DNA of 64,000 nucleotides from Ectocarpus siliculosus (GCA_000310025.1 FN648404.1:175574-239573); one strand, 5' to 3'. Shown: positions 48,277 to 59,885, counted from the stretch's first letter. Translations and numbers: made by a program. Notes: generated by a model not told the origin, from the sequence alone.

Positions 48277-48379
48277 AATCGGTAAAATTAGACCATCCGG
48301 CAAATCAGCCTAAATTAGACCATCCGGCAAGTCAGCCTCAGCCTTGGCTGACTTGCCGGATGGTCTTATTTTACCGATT
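48277..48379. repeat. Near-perfect hairpin with duplicated left arm
   Basis: AATCGGTAAAAT.AGACCATCC at 48277 returns as its complement at 48345-48379. The left arm part TTAGACCATCCGGCAA is present twice (48288 and 48314). The stem is about 34 bp with a loop of under 10 bases. It resembles a minimal MITE made of two inverted ends. Confidence 0.8.
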
Positions 48380-48734
48380 ACATATAATATATATGACTCA
48401 TGCGCGGAGAAGATACCACGGACACTATCAACAAGCAAGAAGTTGGAAGGCCGGCTGAGAAGGTTTGAAGCCACAAACACTTCAGCGACGATGGCAAGCG
48501 CAACGCCAAAACTTCACAGGAAGAAAAGTGCATATAAAAAAAGTGCATACAAAAAAGAAAAGGCCGAATGCCGACCTGTGGCTCTCTCGGAATGAAGGGA
48601 TTCCCACAATTTCCAATTTCCAACAGGTAATCCACAAGTACGGACATATTAAGTTACTTGGTAGAGAGAGATCGGAACGGTTTTTCATGTGAAGACAACA
48701 ACCACAACAACAACAACAACAACAATGATGAAGG

Positions 48735-49172
48735 TCGACCGGTCCTGCGTCGTTCGGCGTAAAATGATAAATAAATGCGAAAGGTGGACTGCGTAAAGAT
48801 CCAGCGGTCTTTTTCGGCAGTGGCAAAGAAATATGCAACCACATGTCGCAAAAAAAGCAAAAGTTGAGCGGGATACTGTAGTAAATAGAACGCCGCCTTC
48901 TCTGTTGTTGCAGGCAGGTTTGCTTCCACAACCCGGGAACCCAACCCACTATTGTATTTCGTCCTACAAGACTCCAATCGACGCAAGCACCGGTAGGAGA
49001 GTGCGTGGAAGATGCCGTGACAGCACAACTCCACTCTCCTACGACATCTATGTACAGTAGTAGTACTGCTGTCCTTGTAGCACCATGTGGAAGATCTCCG
49101 AGGGGTCCTCCTGCGCGGTAACGACAACATGGCGAGAGCTCTACGTGTACCTGTCGTCGACACATGTGGCAG
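48735..49172 (-). mobile_element. Family R element, copy 3 (truncated)
   Basis: Reverse-strand copy of about 36980-37445. It ends at CCGGTCCTGCGTCGTTCGG (48740) and stops abruptly after CGACACATGTGGCAG near 49172, so the outer half with the shared terminus is missing. Confidence 0.65.
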
Positions 49173-49179
49173 TATAGAT

Positions 49180-50935
49180 AACATGATACCCTGTACGTCT
49201 ATCAATATTGAAATATCTTTACCAGGTTCCCCCCCCCTTTGTGTCTTGTGTCTTGTGTCTTGGCTGCTGTGCTGCAGTGGTGCAAAGCTGCTGTATGTTA
49301 TGTTTTGGGCGTGGATCAACTCTGGCGTGTTTGGTCGGACACAGCAACACAAATCCACGGCATGACACTGCGGTGGAGCAATAGGGCCTCCGACACGCTA
49401 CCTCTTGACGATTGGTCATTTATATGATACTGGTTCTCAGCACCGCCGCCGCTCTATGATTGTTACGGTCGTCTACCTTTCGACAGGGTTAGGGAAAAAA
49501 CGGATTTCACACTTTGGTCACCACGGGCAAAATGAGCGGGAGGTCTTGATAAAATCGCAATCAATACCCAGTTTGCGACACTGCTCCCTCCCCCTGGTGC
49601 TGACAACAGCAGGCCGGGTGGACAGGGTCTTTACAAGTGTGTTGTCCTCTGTGGCTGTGTCCCTTATTGTGCTTATATCACAGCCCTATGGTGAGCAAAG
49701 TCGATTTGACCTATTGTGCGCCAAACAAGGCGTGCATTCAGCAATAAGAAACGTTTTTTTGCGGCCACATGATGATAAGAACAAGCGAATAAAGCAACGC
49801 TTTTTTTGTTGACCGATCGTAGAATTATTGTCACCCATTCGATTTTTTGTGGGGTCGATAGGAATACGCCTTACAATCTGAGTCTTGACACAGGTTCGCC
49901 TTGTGCTGGGCGAACTACGGAATATCTTTGACCTAGGTCCTAACCTTTACATGATTAGACTATGCATGTAAAGGTGCAAAAAGCTTTCATGTCCTCTTAC
50001 CCACGCCCTGTCGGAGCTTGAGCACAGCGAAGATCGCCCAGGACTGTAGTAGCACAGGGCCGGTTAGAGGCTCGAATCCTCTTCCAACTGTGCGAGAGTG
50101 TGTGCTGGCAAGACTGGCGAATCCACACCTGTAAAGCATAGTGTAGGAGATACGGCGGGTGGAATGCAGTACGGCAAGGTTAATGACGCCATCGTTGTGT
50201 CTGTCAACTGTTTGGATATTTGATTTGTTGCAGAGAGGACGGGGTGCATTTGTTTTGCAGGGAAATGAGATTTAGAGCAATTGCATGTAGGTTCATGCGT
50301 GGGTGGGTGTAAGTATCAGCCAGCCACCCCTCTCTGTGTCTCTCTGTAAGCGACAGAATCACGAATGAATAACGCAGAAGGCTGGAGCCCATTGCACCAT
50401 CTAGCCACCAAATTGCAATAAGTCGAAGACTTCCTGGTTGGTGACTTGAGATAGGACGGCGGCATCGGGATTACCACCCCTCTGCCCCCTCTCTGTAGTT
50501 CACACTGCCGCCCCCACAACTCAACGCAGATGCCTAGGGAATTAGACCCCATATTAACGATACAACGCACGAGCGTACTGCGGGTACCTTTTTTTCTCAA
50601 CCCCAAAAGCTGTGTGCCTTAGACATTGTCTTTGTACTATTGGGGTAACGTTAGATATTGACGGCTGTCGTCAGGGCTTCGGGGTTCGATATCATCACAA
50701 GGGACGCTAGCTGAACTATGTATCCAAAAACAGATGAAGACGTCATGGACAACTACTACAGACGGCAGACACACGAGACGCGTAAACATTGGGCGAGGGA
50801 AATGCGGGAACGATGTTAAATCTTGACTGGCGTTATCACGGTTGGCCGTGTCGGATTGTTCCGCCCGCGTCGACCACATGTCGCGGCACCTGTTACTGGT
50901 TTACGCTTGCTTAACGTACGTATACCTACGTACGT
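49180..50935. other. No recognisable gene
   Basis: The plus frame at 49405-49812 is open for 135 codons and has one hydrophobic stretch (FTSVLSSVAVSLIVLIS), but no splice sites or family. Otherwise nothing. Confidence 0.4.
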
Positions 50936-50942
50936 GGATCAC

Positions 50943-51580
50943 CTTAATGCGCATTGCTGCAGGGCTGTGCCGGTCAAAAGGGCAGACGAAATGATCGATC
51001 GTCCCGATTCGTTCGTGATGAACAGGGGTTGGACACCATCCACCCAGGGGTAGAATAGATGCCACCGGCACGCCTGGCCTGCTGCCGTGCCTGGAACCGT
51101 ACGTTTGTTGTGGTAATAGACCGAGCCGCAACCACCTTGGACTACGCATCGTTTTACAACGTGTCGTGCCCTGTAGGTTCTTGCTCGCTCAAATACCATA
51201 GCTGACATCCACGTGACGCGTAGTGTCCCGCCCCAACACCTTGTTTTGTCCACCGCAAAATGCCTACCAGCATAGCCAGGGATGCCGGGAGTAGATATCT
51301 GAAGATGCGCCTCGCTCGCCGCAAACACAGGGCCTGCGGCTCCCCTGTCGAAAAGCTGCGTGATGTTGACGTACTGGGCGGCGTTCAGTCCGTACTGAGT
51401 ACGGAAGGAGTCCTCAAACAAACCTCTCTGCGTAGCGTTCACGAGGATCCCATTAGTCGTGTGTCTCATGATCTGTCCGTGGTGCAAGGTTTGAAGCATC
51501 GCCCACATTTGCGCCGGTGTACGGCCATGGAAAAGGCCCGTAGGTGATGTGACGCTCGCCAACCTCTCCCAAAGCGACAT
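50943..51580 (-). CDS. Possible N-terminal exon of a KDZ-related protein
   Basis: The minus strand is open from an ATG at 51580 (MSLWERLASVTSPTGLF) to a donor AAG|GTGATC after 50943; the frame extends upstream to 51733. It reads GRHFAVDKTRCWGGTLRVTWMSAMVFERAR..., then CGSVYYHNKRT and WHLFYPWVDGVQPLF, followed by GRSIISSALLTGTALQQC. A long frame ending at a good donor supports a real exon. The CGS...NKRT block could be a zinc ribbon of the type seen before the CxC cluster in KDZ proteins, but this is inference. No following exon was found, so the gene is truncated or its next exon lies far away. Confidence 0.4.
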
Positions 51581-51817
51581 GGTTGCTGGTGCCACGATAA
51601 GACCTCCTTGGCGGGTACTGTGAGACGCCTGACGTTCGTATCGGAAATATGTGTGTTGTTTTTGGGGTGAGGCTGAGCTGGGAGCAGTCAAACGGCGATA
51701 TGTAACAACAGCAGGTGGGTACCATCCTGTCAAATAATACAGACAGAAATGGTCGTCGACGTCATCTGCCGATCAGCACAAAACAGAATACCCATGTTAT
51801 CACGTTTATTAAACTCA

Positions 51818-52280
51818 CAGGATGGCGGTCGTGTCGTGACACGTTTGTTACCTACTGTATGCATCTGTACAGTACCCAATGTAGCAAAGTTGTTATGTGG
51901 ACGTTGGTACATATGACCGAACCTTAGCGTGTCCTGGCAACATCGGCTGCATGATACGCCTTCGACGGCCGGGCGTGGTACTTGAATGCGACGCCAAAGG
52001 GCGAAGTGAAACTCTACCGCTGCTGTAGACAAGTCCCTAGCGCATGCACCCGCAGTGTTGAACATTTTTTGTGTGGTGTTGTTTCGTGGTGTTCTACAGC
52101 AAGCATATAGATAGCAGCAATACAGCTGCTGCTGCCGTAGACATTTGTACATCATCCAGATACTGTACTGGTGAATGTGCTGTAACGTGGAGTGATATTT
52201 CCCAACAAGCCGTGTTTCGCGCCCAACAAGGACATACGGCCTTGCGTCGACCGTGGCATATGCGTCTGTTGCTACTGTAG
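51818..52280 (-). mobile_element. Family X element, minus-strand copy
   Basis: It starts CACAGGATGGCGGTCGTGTC at 51818 and, read in reverse complement, carries the family X blocks seen at 17999-18400: GTTGAGCGC/GGGCGCGAAACACGG, GCGCATGCACCCGCAGTG and CTGCTGTAGACAAGTC. It stops next to the foldback element at 52304. Confidence 0.6.
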
Positions 52281-52303
52281 AGAACACCGAACAGACTTTA
52301 AAA

Positions 52304-54161
52304 GGGGGATCGATTGGCCCCCCGCCCCCCCAATGGGGCGGGCGGCCAGCGTGCGTAGGATGGGTGCGGCGGTTCGATAGGCAGGGGAAGAAGTGTGTAC
52401 GTCTCAGACGATGTCACGTCCTCACGTCTGCCCGTCCATGGCGTAGAGAATCGTTTATAATATCCAAAAAATAACCCCGAGGGGAATTTTCGTGAAAGGT
52501 CGATGCCCGAAATCGCCATCAAACGTACAGCGGAAGGAAGGCGGTCGTGGGAAATTTGTGTGAGGAGGGAATGCGTGCGCGTGGATAAGATCGAACCTTA
52601 CATCCATTCCGTGTATGACTGAGGTGTTGTCACCTTCGCTTTCGAACAACTTATGGCCTCTATGGGAGGCTCGGAGACAACAGCACACCTATTGAGGTTT
52701 GTAATCTCCAACAAACTGTCGGCTACCACCTTGCACGAAGACTTTGTTGCTACAGGTTGACGCAAGGTCGCGTGTTTATTGTTGAGCGCGGAGAACGTCC
52801 TGCTAGAGAACATCACTGCACACTACACGCTACAGCAGCAGCAATCTTCAACAGTATCCGGACGAAGTCGTCTACAGCAAGTAGAACACCTTGTGATTGA
52901 TGATGGCAGATCGAGAAGATGATTCGAATGCAAAACAAAACATATTCAACACAGCAAGTGCATGCGCTAAGATGTGTCCACAGCAGCATCATTTCACTTC
53001 CCGCGAGGACTCGCACTAATGATACCCTTCGGCATGCAGCAGGAGGTATCTCAAGCAGCTGATGTCGCAAAGATGCGCTAATATGAGTTTTCTTCACCCA
53101 CGTTCACAACAATCGGCGTGGGTGACAAAACTCGGCCGACGGCGCAAACTCACGGAAGGATGCCGCAAACGTAACGAGTTGCACGGAGCTTATACCCACG
53201 GCCATACCCAGGCACAAGTCACCCGCCTCCGGCGCCCCGTCAACTCCACCATTTGTGTCTCGGATAATAATAAAACTGCCACAATCAATCACAACACTGC
53301 CTGCTTTGTCACCCACACCGATTGTTCTGTACGTGGGTGAAGAAAACTCATAATATCGCATCTTTGCGACATCAGCTGCTTGAGATACCTCCTGCTGCAT
53401 GCCGAAGGGCATTATTCAATGCGAGGTACCGCGGGAAATGAAATGCTGCTGCTGTAGACACATCTTAGCGCATGCACCTGCAGTGTTGAACATGTTTTGT
53501 TTCGTGTTGATTCGGATTCAAATCATCTTCTCAATCTGCCATCATCAATCACAAGGTGTTCTACTTTCTGTAGACGACTTCGTCCGGATACTGTTGAAGA
53601 TTGTTGCTGCTGTAGCGTGCAGTGATGTTCTTCAGCAGAACGTTCTGTGCGCTCAACAATAAACACGCGAACTTGCGTCAACCTGTAGCAACAAAGTCTT
53701 CGTGCAAGGTGGTAGCCGACAGTTTGTTGGAGGTAGCAGACCTCAATAAGTGTGCTGTTGTCTGCGAGCCTCCGATACGAGGTCATAAGTTGTTCGAAGG
53801 CGTAGGTGACAACACCTCAGTCATACACGGAATGGATGTAATGTTCGAAGCCATTCACGCACGCATTCCCTCCTCGCAAAATTCCCCACGTCCGTCTTCC
53901 TTCCGCTGTACGTTTGATGGCAATCTCGGTGATCTCGACCTTTCACGAAAATTCCCCTCGGATTCATTTTTTGTCTTTACTGCCGATTCTCTACGCCATG
54001 AACGGACGGACGTGAGGACCTCACATCGTGTGAGGCCAACACCCTTCTGTTGTATCGATGTCATTATCGCGTCTACTTCCTCCGCCTCTCAAACCGCCGC
54101 ACCTATCCTACGCATGCTGGCCGCCCGCCCCACTGGGGGGCGGGGGTCCAATCGTTCCCCC
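52304..54161. mobile_element. Foldback element with inverted arms of about 0.8 kb
   Basis: The left arm (52304-53128) returns as its complement in the right arm (53307-54161), with scattered substitutions and small indels; a spacer of about 180 bp separates them. Outer ends are GGGGGATCGATTGGCC (left) and the complement of GGGGGAACGATTGG (right), each followed by a GC-rich GGGGCGGGCGGCCAGC block. Family X-related sequence makes up much of each arm (about 52740-53050 and 53400-53700). The spacer and arms have no convincing gene. No clear target duplication is visible. Confidence 0.82.
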
Positions 54162-54229
54162 TAGTATGTACAACATGATAACTGCTGTGTGGCAAAAAAT
54201 AGAAAACGGCATCAATGTTGGTGTACACA

Positions 54230-54265
54230 AAAATCAAGTCTGATGTCTGACGACTACATCCTGTG
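54230..54265 (+). mobile_element. Isolated family X/R terminus
   Basis: GATGTCTGACGACTACATCC then TGTGAGTACATATAG resembles the shared outer end and its TATA-rich flank at 45037-45065. The body was probably lost or replaced by the foldback element. Confidence 0.4.
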
Positions 54266-55430
54266 AGTACATATAGTTAACATGAAAGCATGATGACCTA
54301 CTGCAACTCACCGACCTTTGGTGCACGCGTACTTCGACGCGACGGACAACTATCACTGCGCTTTGGGACCGTTCTGCTACGGCCGTGTACGAGATGCGCT
54401 GTCTATGAGGATTAAATCACACGGGCCGGCGCGTAACATGTCCTGTACAGGGTCAGCCACTTCTGCGGCGCTTATTTCTTACCCCTCGAATATTTTCGCG
54501 AGAATCATCACGAGTCGATTCAACGCGTGACTTTCATCCATCGCTCCAACGTCCATCATGAAATCAAATATTTTGTGCAATCTTTTGGCCACACACGCGA
54601 ATCGCTCTACAACCTCAGCCGACCTAAAACTGTTATCGTGCTTCGCCCTGCAACTTTGCCGGAACCCAAACCGTCGTCGATATGTCTTCCCCGACTTCCA
54701 ATTTCCCGTATGCCCTTCGGTGAATACACGCCTGTGTTGGGGATTGTCGCTTTCGTTGATTGATTGTGAGTCTTCATTGCACCCGGCGCGTTCGTATGCA
54801 TGTGAATGATCGCACGATAACATCATTGACGACCCCGGGTTTGCTACTCCGAATTCTGCCCACCAAATTCAACAACAATCCTTTGCCATGTTATAATTCC
54901 TACCGTACAACACTACCGCACGTGCGTCATCGTGCTGTTTGCGAATGTCCACCACTCACTACCCCTCACCGTTGTTGTTGCGGTGGGTATGGTTCGACAC
55001 GGATTCCCTCGAAAATCAATCACACTCAAAAATGTCGTCCGCAAACTACAGTACAGTCTGCTACATATTGCAGCCGGTGTTGTACAGAACACGACAAACG
55101 CCCGAAGGTGTGTGTGTGAACGCGCGTGCTTCTTTGAAATACCATACATTTTCCATTCACGATACAACATATCTTGAGAATGCCTGGTGAAATACGCCGC
55201 GATGATGTCATGGGACGATTCAAAAGTATCACGTCTCGAGCTTCTTCCATTTTGACATGCTTGCACCTCCTCTGCTTACGTCACCACTCCGATACCTTAG
55301 AAATCTACCCTCGTCCTCTTCTCTGCCATTTTGAATCCCGGGTTACTTCGTGTTGTCCCTCTTTTTCTTTTCATCTTTGCTTCTACATGTAGACCTTTGC
55401 ATATATTGCGTGCGAAGTCGTGATGTATGT
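54266..55430. other. No recognisable gene
   Basis: Short overlapping frames only; no motif or splice support. Confidence 0.45.
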
Positions 55431-55437
55431 GATGGAT

Positions 55438-55769
55438 TATTCGATATACTCGTAGCATAGCATGGGGGTGGTATATTGCGTATACATATGCGGGGATTGC
55501 AGTGACGAACTACGGAGGGACAAGAAGTTTCTTTGTGTTTTCCTTGGGAGTGTAGTAGATTGGTGGAGATTCATGGAGATTCGTTCTGGGTATTAAAGCG
55601 TCATGCGTGACTTGATGCCGTGATGGAATGACGAGCTCAAGCACGCCCCCGATGAAAACAACACGTTTTTCACCACGTCTACACGTCTTTACCTACCCGT
55701 GCGGCCCGTCATGGCCGAGCCGCTCTACGCTCCCATCACACACAACTGAGCCACCCGAATTATCGATCA
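55438..55769 (+). repeat. 5' LTR of the copia element
   Basis: It starts TATTCGATATACTCGTAGC and ends TATCGATCA; the usual TG start is changed to TA. It is related to the LTRs at 45585-45893 and 58949, mainly in the first 100 bases. Confidence 0.9.
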
Positions 55770-58146
55770 CGCTAGCGTTCTCCGCGCCGACACCGGAAGG
55801 ATCTGCCTGTCCAACAACGTCGTGTGGATCAACCGCCGCACCGCCGTGCCGGCGCCGGTACCGGCCAGCGGGGGGGGCTCTTCGGTCACCGCGGCGCCCT
55901 CGCCGGCCGCCGCCGTTCCTGCAGCCGCTGCCGCACCGCCACCGCCATGGGCATCGCGGACGTACACCTACACCCCGCCCACAGCGACCACCGCTTCGCC
56001 GCCGCCCACTTCTCCGTCGATCTTCACAGGGTCCGGAGCCGCGTCGCCGATCTCCACGGCGTCTTCGAGTGCACCGCCGTCCACCGCAGCCACGCCGCCC
56101 CGTCCACCGCCGACAACACCGCCCGCAAGCGCTGGCGCTCCCGCTCCCCATCACCCGCCGCTTTCACAGCGAGTCGTCAGAGAATTGGGCGAGAAGGAAA
56201 CCAGAGTGCATGGCCGTACACGCGGCGACCGAGTACGCTTCATGGATGAGCAACAGCAACCGCCGTCGCCGTCAGGTGGCGGCACCGCTCTCCAACACCG
56301 CCTTGGGCTGCTGTCGATGATGGGCAAGGACGCGCTCGTCTCGTCGCTCGCCACCCGGGAGGCCGTCGATCAAGGACGTCGAGACCTGCCACCGTCCGCC
56401 AGCATCGCCCCTCCCGCTCCCCCACCGCCGCAAGATACGAGTTTAGCAGGCCATGGGAGCGGGGGGGCCGCAGGAGCTGGAGGGCCGGGGGGCCTGCACA
56501 TGTTCGTAGCAATGTTCGCCACCCGCGAGGACGTGGAAGCTACTCTTCGTGCCAAGCGCCCTCCTGACAAGACGCCGGACCTCCCTCACTGCCTCGCCAG
56601 CGACCTCCGAGTGCCGAAAACGTTCAAGGAGGCCATGCGGTCTCAACATTCAGAGTTGTGGGATGATGCAGTCGGTCGGGAGTTTTTCGGTCTGTTGGAT
56701 GCGGGTACTTTTAGTCCGGTTTAGCAACCAGTAGAAAATTTCATCAACGCCAAGTGGGTATTCAACTGTAAGGCAGACGAGTACGGATGGCCGACGAAAT
56801 TCAAGGCAAGACTTGTAGCGCGGGGGGACATGCCGAGGGCTTCGATTGATTTTGGAGAATTGTTTGCACCCACCGTATCCGTGTCTAGTGTGCGTTTGTT
56901 GGCAGCTTTGGCATGTGAGCAAAACCTTGACTTGTGTCATTTCGATATTCAGCAGGCGTTTGTGCAGTCTGAGCTTGAAGAGGATGTTTTCATGCGTCTC
57001 CCGCAAGGTTGTGGTAGGTTATCTGGACTGATCGTGAAGCTATGCAAGAGTCTGTACGGTTTGAAGCAGGCGTCACGACAATGGCATGCGCACCTGACGA
57101 GGTGTTTGTTACTTTTAGGATTTGTGCAATGTTTGGCGGATGCATGTGTTTTTCGATTTATGGAGGATGGATGTGTGATCATGATCATCGTGGTCCACGT
57201 GGATGACATTTTTGCCGTAGGGCAGAAGGAGAGATGTGACAAGTTTGGCAGAGACCTCAACGAGATGGTCCCCGTGAAGAACCTTGGGGAGTTCAGGTGG
57301 TACTCCGCGTGCTTTTACCAGAGAGATCTAGAGAGAGGCCTTTTGAGGATCTCGCAGCAAAGGTTTGCAGAAGAGTTGGCTGCAGAGTACGGCGTAGAGT
57401 GGGGGAAGAGTGTGCCCTTGCCTGTGAGCATGAAGCTCGCCGACTTTGACGAGGACGAAGCGTGTGCTGACGTCCCTTTCCGCGAGTTGGTAGGATCCCT
57501 GATGTGGTTGGCCACTCAAACCAGGCCGGACATCGCGAATGCAGTACGAGCAGTAGCGCGGTATTGCGCGTCTCCCAAGATGGTGCACTGGAAGGCAGCA
57601 CTTGGTATTTTAGGGTACGTGCGTAGGACGAGTTGGATGGGGATTACATTTGAGAGGGGTGTCGTGACTGGCATGAGCATGCAGGTGTTTGTGGATGCTG
57701 ACTATGCGAGCAAGGCAGCAGACCGTAGGTCGGTTTCAGGAGGACTAGTGATGTGTGGGGGTGGGTGTGTGACTTGGTTTTCGAGGACGCAGAAGTGCGT
57801 TACGCTTTCCACAACGGAAGCAGAGTATGTGGCAATTGCCGACGTCTTGAAGGAGGTGCTTTTCTTGAGGCAAGTTTGGCGTTTTATGTTGCCAGATGCA
57901 GGTATGCCGTGCATTCAAATCTTCGAGGATAATCAGGGAGCGATTCAGATTGCGCACAACCCGATCACGAACTCAAACTCGAAGCACATTGATGTACGAC
58001 ATCACTTTATTAGGGAACTGGTAGAGAAGAAGGAGATTTCGATTACCCATGTGGCGTCGGAGTTTCAGCATGCAGATTTCTTGACGAAGGCTATCAGCAA
58101 GGAATCTTTTGCGTTGCACAGAGACTTTGTGATGAATTTGCAGTGA
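55770..58146 (+). pseudogene. Copia polyprotein remnant: integrase tail, reverse transcriptase, RNase H
   Basis: From the LTR junction the frame reads VLRADTGRICLSNNVVWI, the end of a copia integrase region. A long Pro/Ala-rich linker follows, then reverse transcriptase from PKTFKEAMRS onward with FDIQQAFVQ, GLKQASRQW and the catalytic HVDDIFAVG. RNase H follows with DADYAS, STTEAEY and EDNQGAI, ending KHIDVRHHFIRELVEKK... at TGA 58144-58146. One in-frame TAG (56722-56724) splits the protein between linker and reverse transcriptase; the rest is open. IN-RT-RH order is diagnostic of copia. It cannot transpose by itself because upstream functions are missing, though its RT/RH domains look otherwise undamaged. 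Confidence 0.92.
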
Positions 58147-58435
58147 CAGAGGTGTTTTGGGATCAAATCGTGCTTTGCCGTTGAGTGGAAGAGAGAGGAT
58201 ATGTACGAGTTTGAACAAGAGATAGAGAGGGTCAAGTGGAGATGGTAGTGATTTGGAAGGTTAATGTTTGGGATTTTTCTTGATGATTTGGAAGAGTTGG
58301 TATGCGATTGATTGTTTTTGGAGGAGGTATTGTTTTGGTGTTGGAGTTTTCGATTTTGTCTTGGTTTTGATTTGTTTTGGGATGAACTGGTATGATAAGG
58401 ATGACTTTGATATTTTGTTGGAGCATGACGATGCA

Positions 58436-58450
58436 TACGAGCAGGGGGGC
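58436..58450 (+). promoter_or_regulatory. Polypurine tract of the copia element
   Basis: The CGAGCAGGGGGG sequence directly precedes the 3' LTR, in the position from which plus-strand DNA synthesis starts in LTR retrotransposons. The same words flank the minus-strand LTR at 45893. Confidence 0.7.
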
Positions 58451-58784
58451 TATTCGATATACTCGTAGCATAGCATGGGGGTGGTATATTGCGTATACAT
58501 ATGCGGGGATTGCAGTGACGAACTACGGAGGGACAAGAAGTCTCTTTGTGTTTTCCTTGGGAGTGTAGTAGATTGGTGGAGATTCATGGAGATTCGTTCT
58601 GTGGGTATTAAAGCGTTATGCGTGACTTGATGCCGTGATGGAATGACGAGCTCAAGCACGCCCCCGATGAATACAACACGTTTTTCACCACGTCTACACG
58701 TCTTTACCTACCCGTGCGGCCCGTCATGGCCGAGCTGCTCTACGCTCCCATCACACACAACTGAGCCACACGAATTATCGATCA
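58451..58784 (+). repeat. 3' LTR of the copia element
   Basis: Partner of 55438-55769, with one 2-bp insertion (CTGTGGG versus CTGGG) and a few substitutions. Confidence 0.9.
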
Positions 58785-58948
58785 GGATCCACATCGTAGA
58801 ATGTTCAGCCGGTGTCGTTAGGATGCAGTCAACCTTGTATGTATACCGTTATAACACCGAAGTCACAGAACCACACTACTAGTCACCGATAACACAGACT
58901 CTGCGCAGCTATACTTGGGAATAGGCTTCGTTCAGTCTTGAAGGCCGG

Positions 58949-59135
58949 TGTTAGATATACTCGAAGCATAGTAAAGATGGTTGAATATGGGACATGGATC
59001 TACGGAGATTGCAGTTGGCACATTGCGGAGGAACAGGGAGTCTGTACTTGGTTTCTTCGGAGATTCGATGCGTAATCTCGGATTTGAGACGAATGAATCC
59101 GGATTTCGGAACGAAATCGGGAAGAGTTAGATATC
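58949..59135 (+). mobile_element. Solo or truncated copia LTR
   Basis: TGTTAGATATACTCGAAGC at 58949 starts a block that matches the minus-strand LTR of 45893 for about 150 bases (AGTAAAGATGG.TGAATATGG, GGACATGGATCTACGGAG). The right edge is unclear; a TAGATATCCCA end near 59135 is likely. No coding sequence follows, so it is solo or cut off. Confidence 0.55.
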
Positions 59136-59139
59136 CCAT

Positions 59140-59880
59140 GAAGCATGTTGGAAAATGACTCTACCTTGTTCAGTCCCCTTTCTCTCTCCCGAAATACGCC
59201 GGAGCTATCGAGGAGACAGGAAATACTTGAGAGAGTAACAGGCCGCCTCGCAACACGCGGCGTATCGCCGCGGCGGCTTCGGCGACTGCTTGGCGATGGC
59301 TCTCTCGGCCCCACAGCGACTGCGAGCTCACCGGTAGGCCCACTTTTTCCTCCACTCCTCAACCTGACCGCTAGACGGCCACGTGCGTGCGTGGACGCGA
59401 CCATCGCGGCCAATGCTTCGCCGTGCTACACCGCGCTGGTGCCGGGCACGGGAGGGGGCTACGTTGGACCTTGGGGGCGTCTTTGACCGCAACCGCATGT
59501 CAGTTGAGCGATCAAGGCTCGTTATTCGAGGACGTTCTTTTGCGTTTGGGGGGAGTGCCCACATCTGAGTGCCGCCTCTCCCAACAGCGCTGCACACTGG
59601 GCACACGACAAACCAGAGGTGCGATGCCCGCTTCGTGCCAATGGAATGGAAAAAAAAAAAAAAAATGTACAAGTGCTGTCACGGCATCTTTGTGGTTCGA
59701 GTTTTCCTCCCTCACGCCCTTCGAAATATATAGACTACGCTGGTAGGTCTCGCCACACTATAGTCTAACCGTCTTGTCTGCACCGCCATATCGGTGTCCG
59801 TCCGTGTGCCGCATGCAGGATGGTGTTTGGCGGTATTCTTGACGTGGACACTGCAACCATGGTGGTCTTATGTGCGGACA
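59140..59880. other. No recognisable gene; A17 tract
   Basis: A plus frame at 59145-59486 is open but unsupported. An A homopolymer of about 17 bases lies at 59648-59664. Confidence 0.45.
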
Positions 59881-59885
59881 TGCAT

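Larger units (their letters stand above)
55438..58784 (+). mobile_element. Ty1/copia element, internally deleted
   Basis: LTRs are 55438-55769 (332 bp) and 58451-58784 (334 bp). They differ by about six substitutions and one 2-bp indel, so insertion was fairly recent. GGAT flanks both sides (55434-55437 and 58785-58788), a 4-bp match to the expected 5-bp target duplication. A polypurine tract (GAGCAGGGGGG) precedes the 3' LTR. Right after the 5' LTR the sequence is already in the integrase C-terminus, so the primer binding site, gag, protease and most of integrase are gone. That deletion must postdate insertion, since the copy lacks a primer site. Confidence 0.92.

Noticed and set aside
48482-49358. 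Two long overlapping minus-strand frames (227 and 234 codons)
   Set aside because: They cover family R copy 3 and unrelated flanks in two registers; similarity to other copies is at the DNA level and not in one conserved frame.
50060-50105. tRNA-like T arm (AGAGGCTCGAATCCTCT)
   Set aside because: The stem-loop is good, but there is no matching acceptor stem, anticodon arm or A box in the 75 bases around it.
55693-56154. Arg/Gly-rich minus-strand frame
   Set aside because: It is the shadow of the GC-rich Pro/Ala linker of the copia polyprotein on the plus strand.
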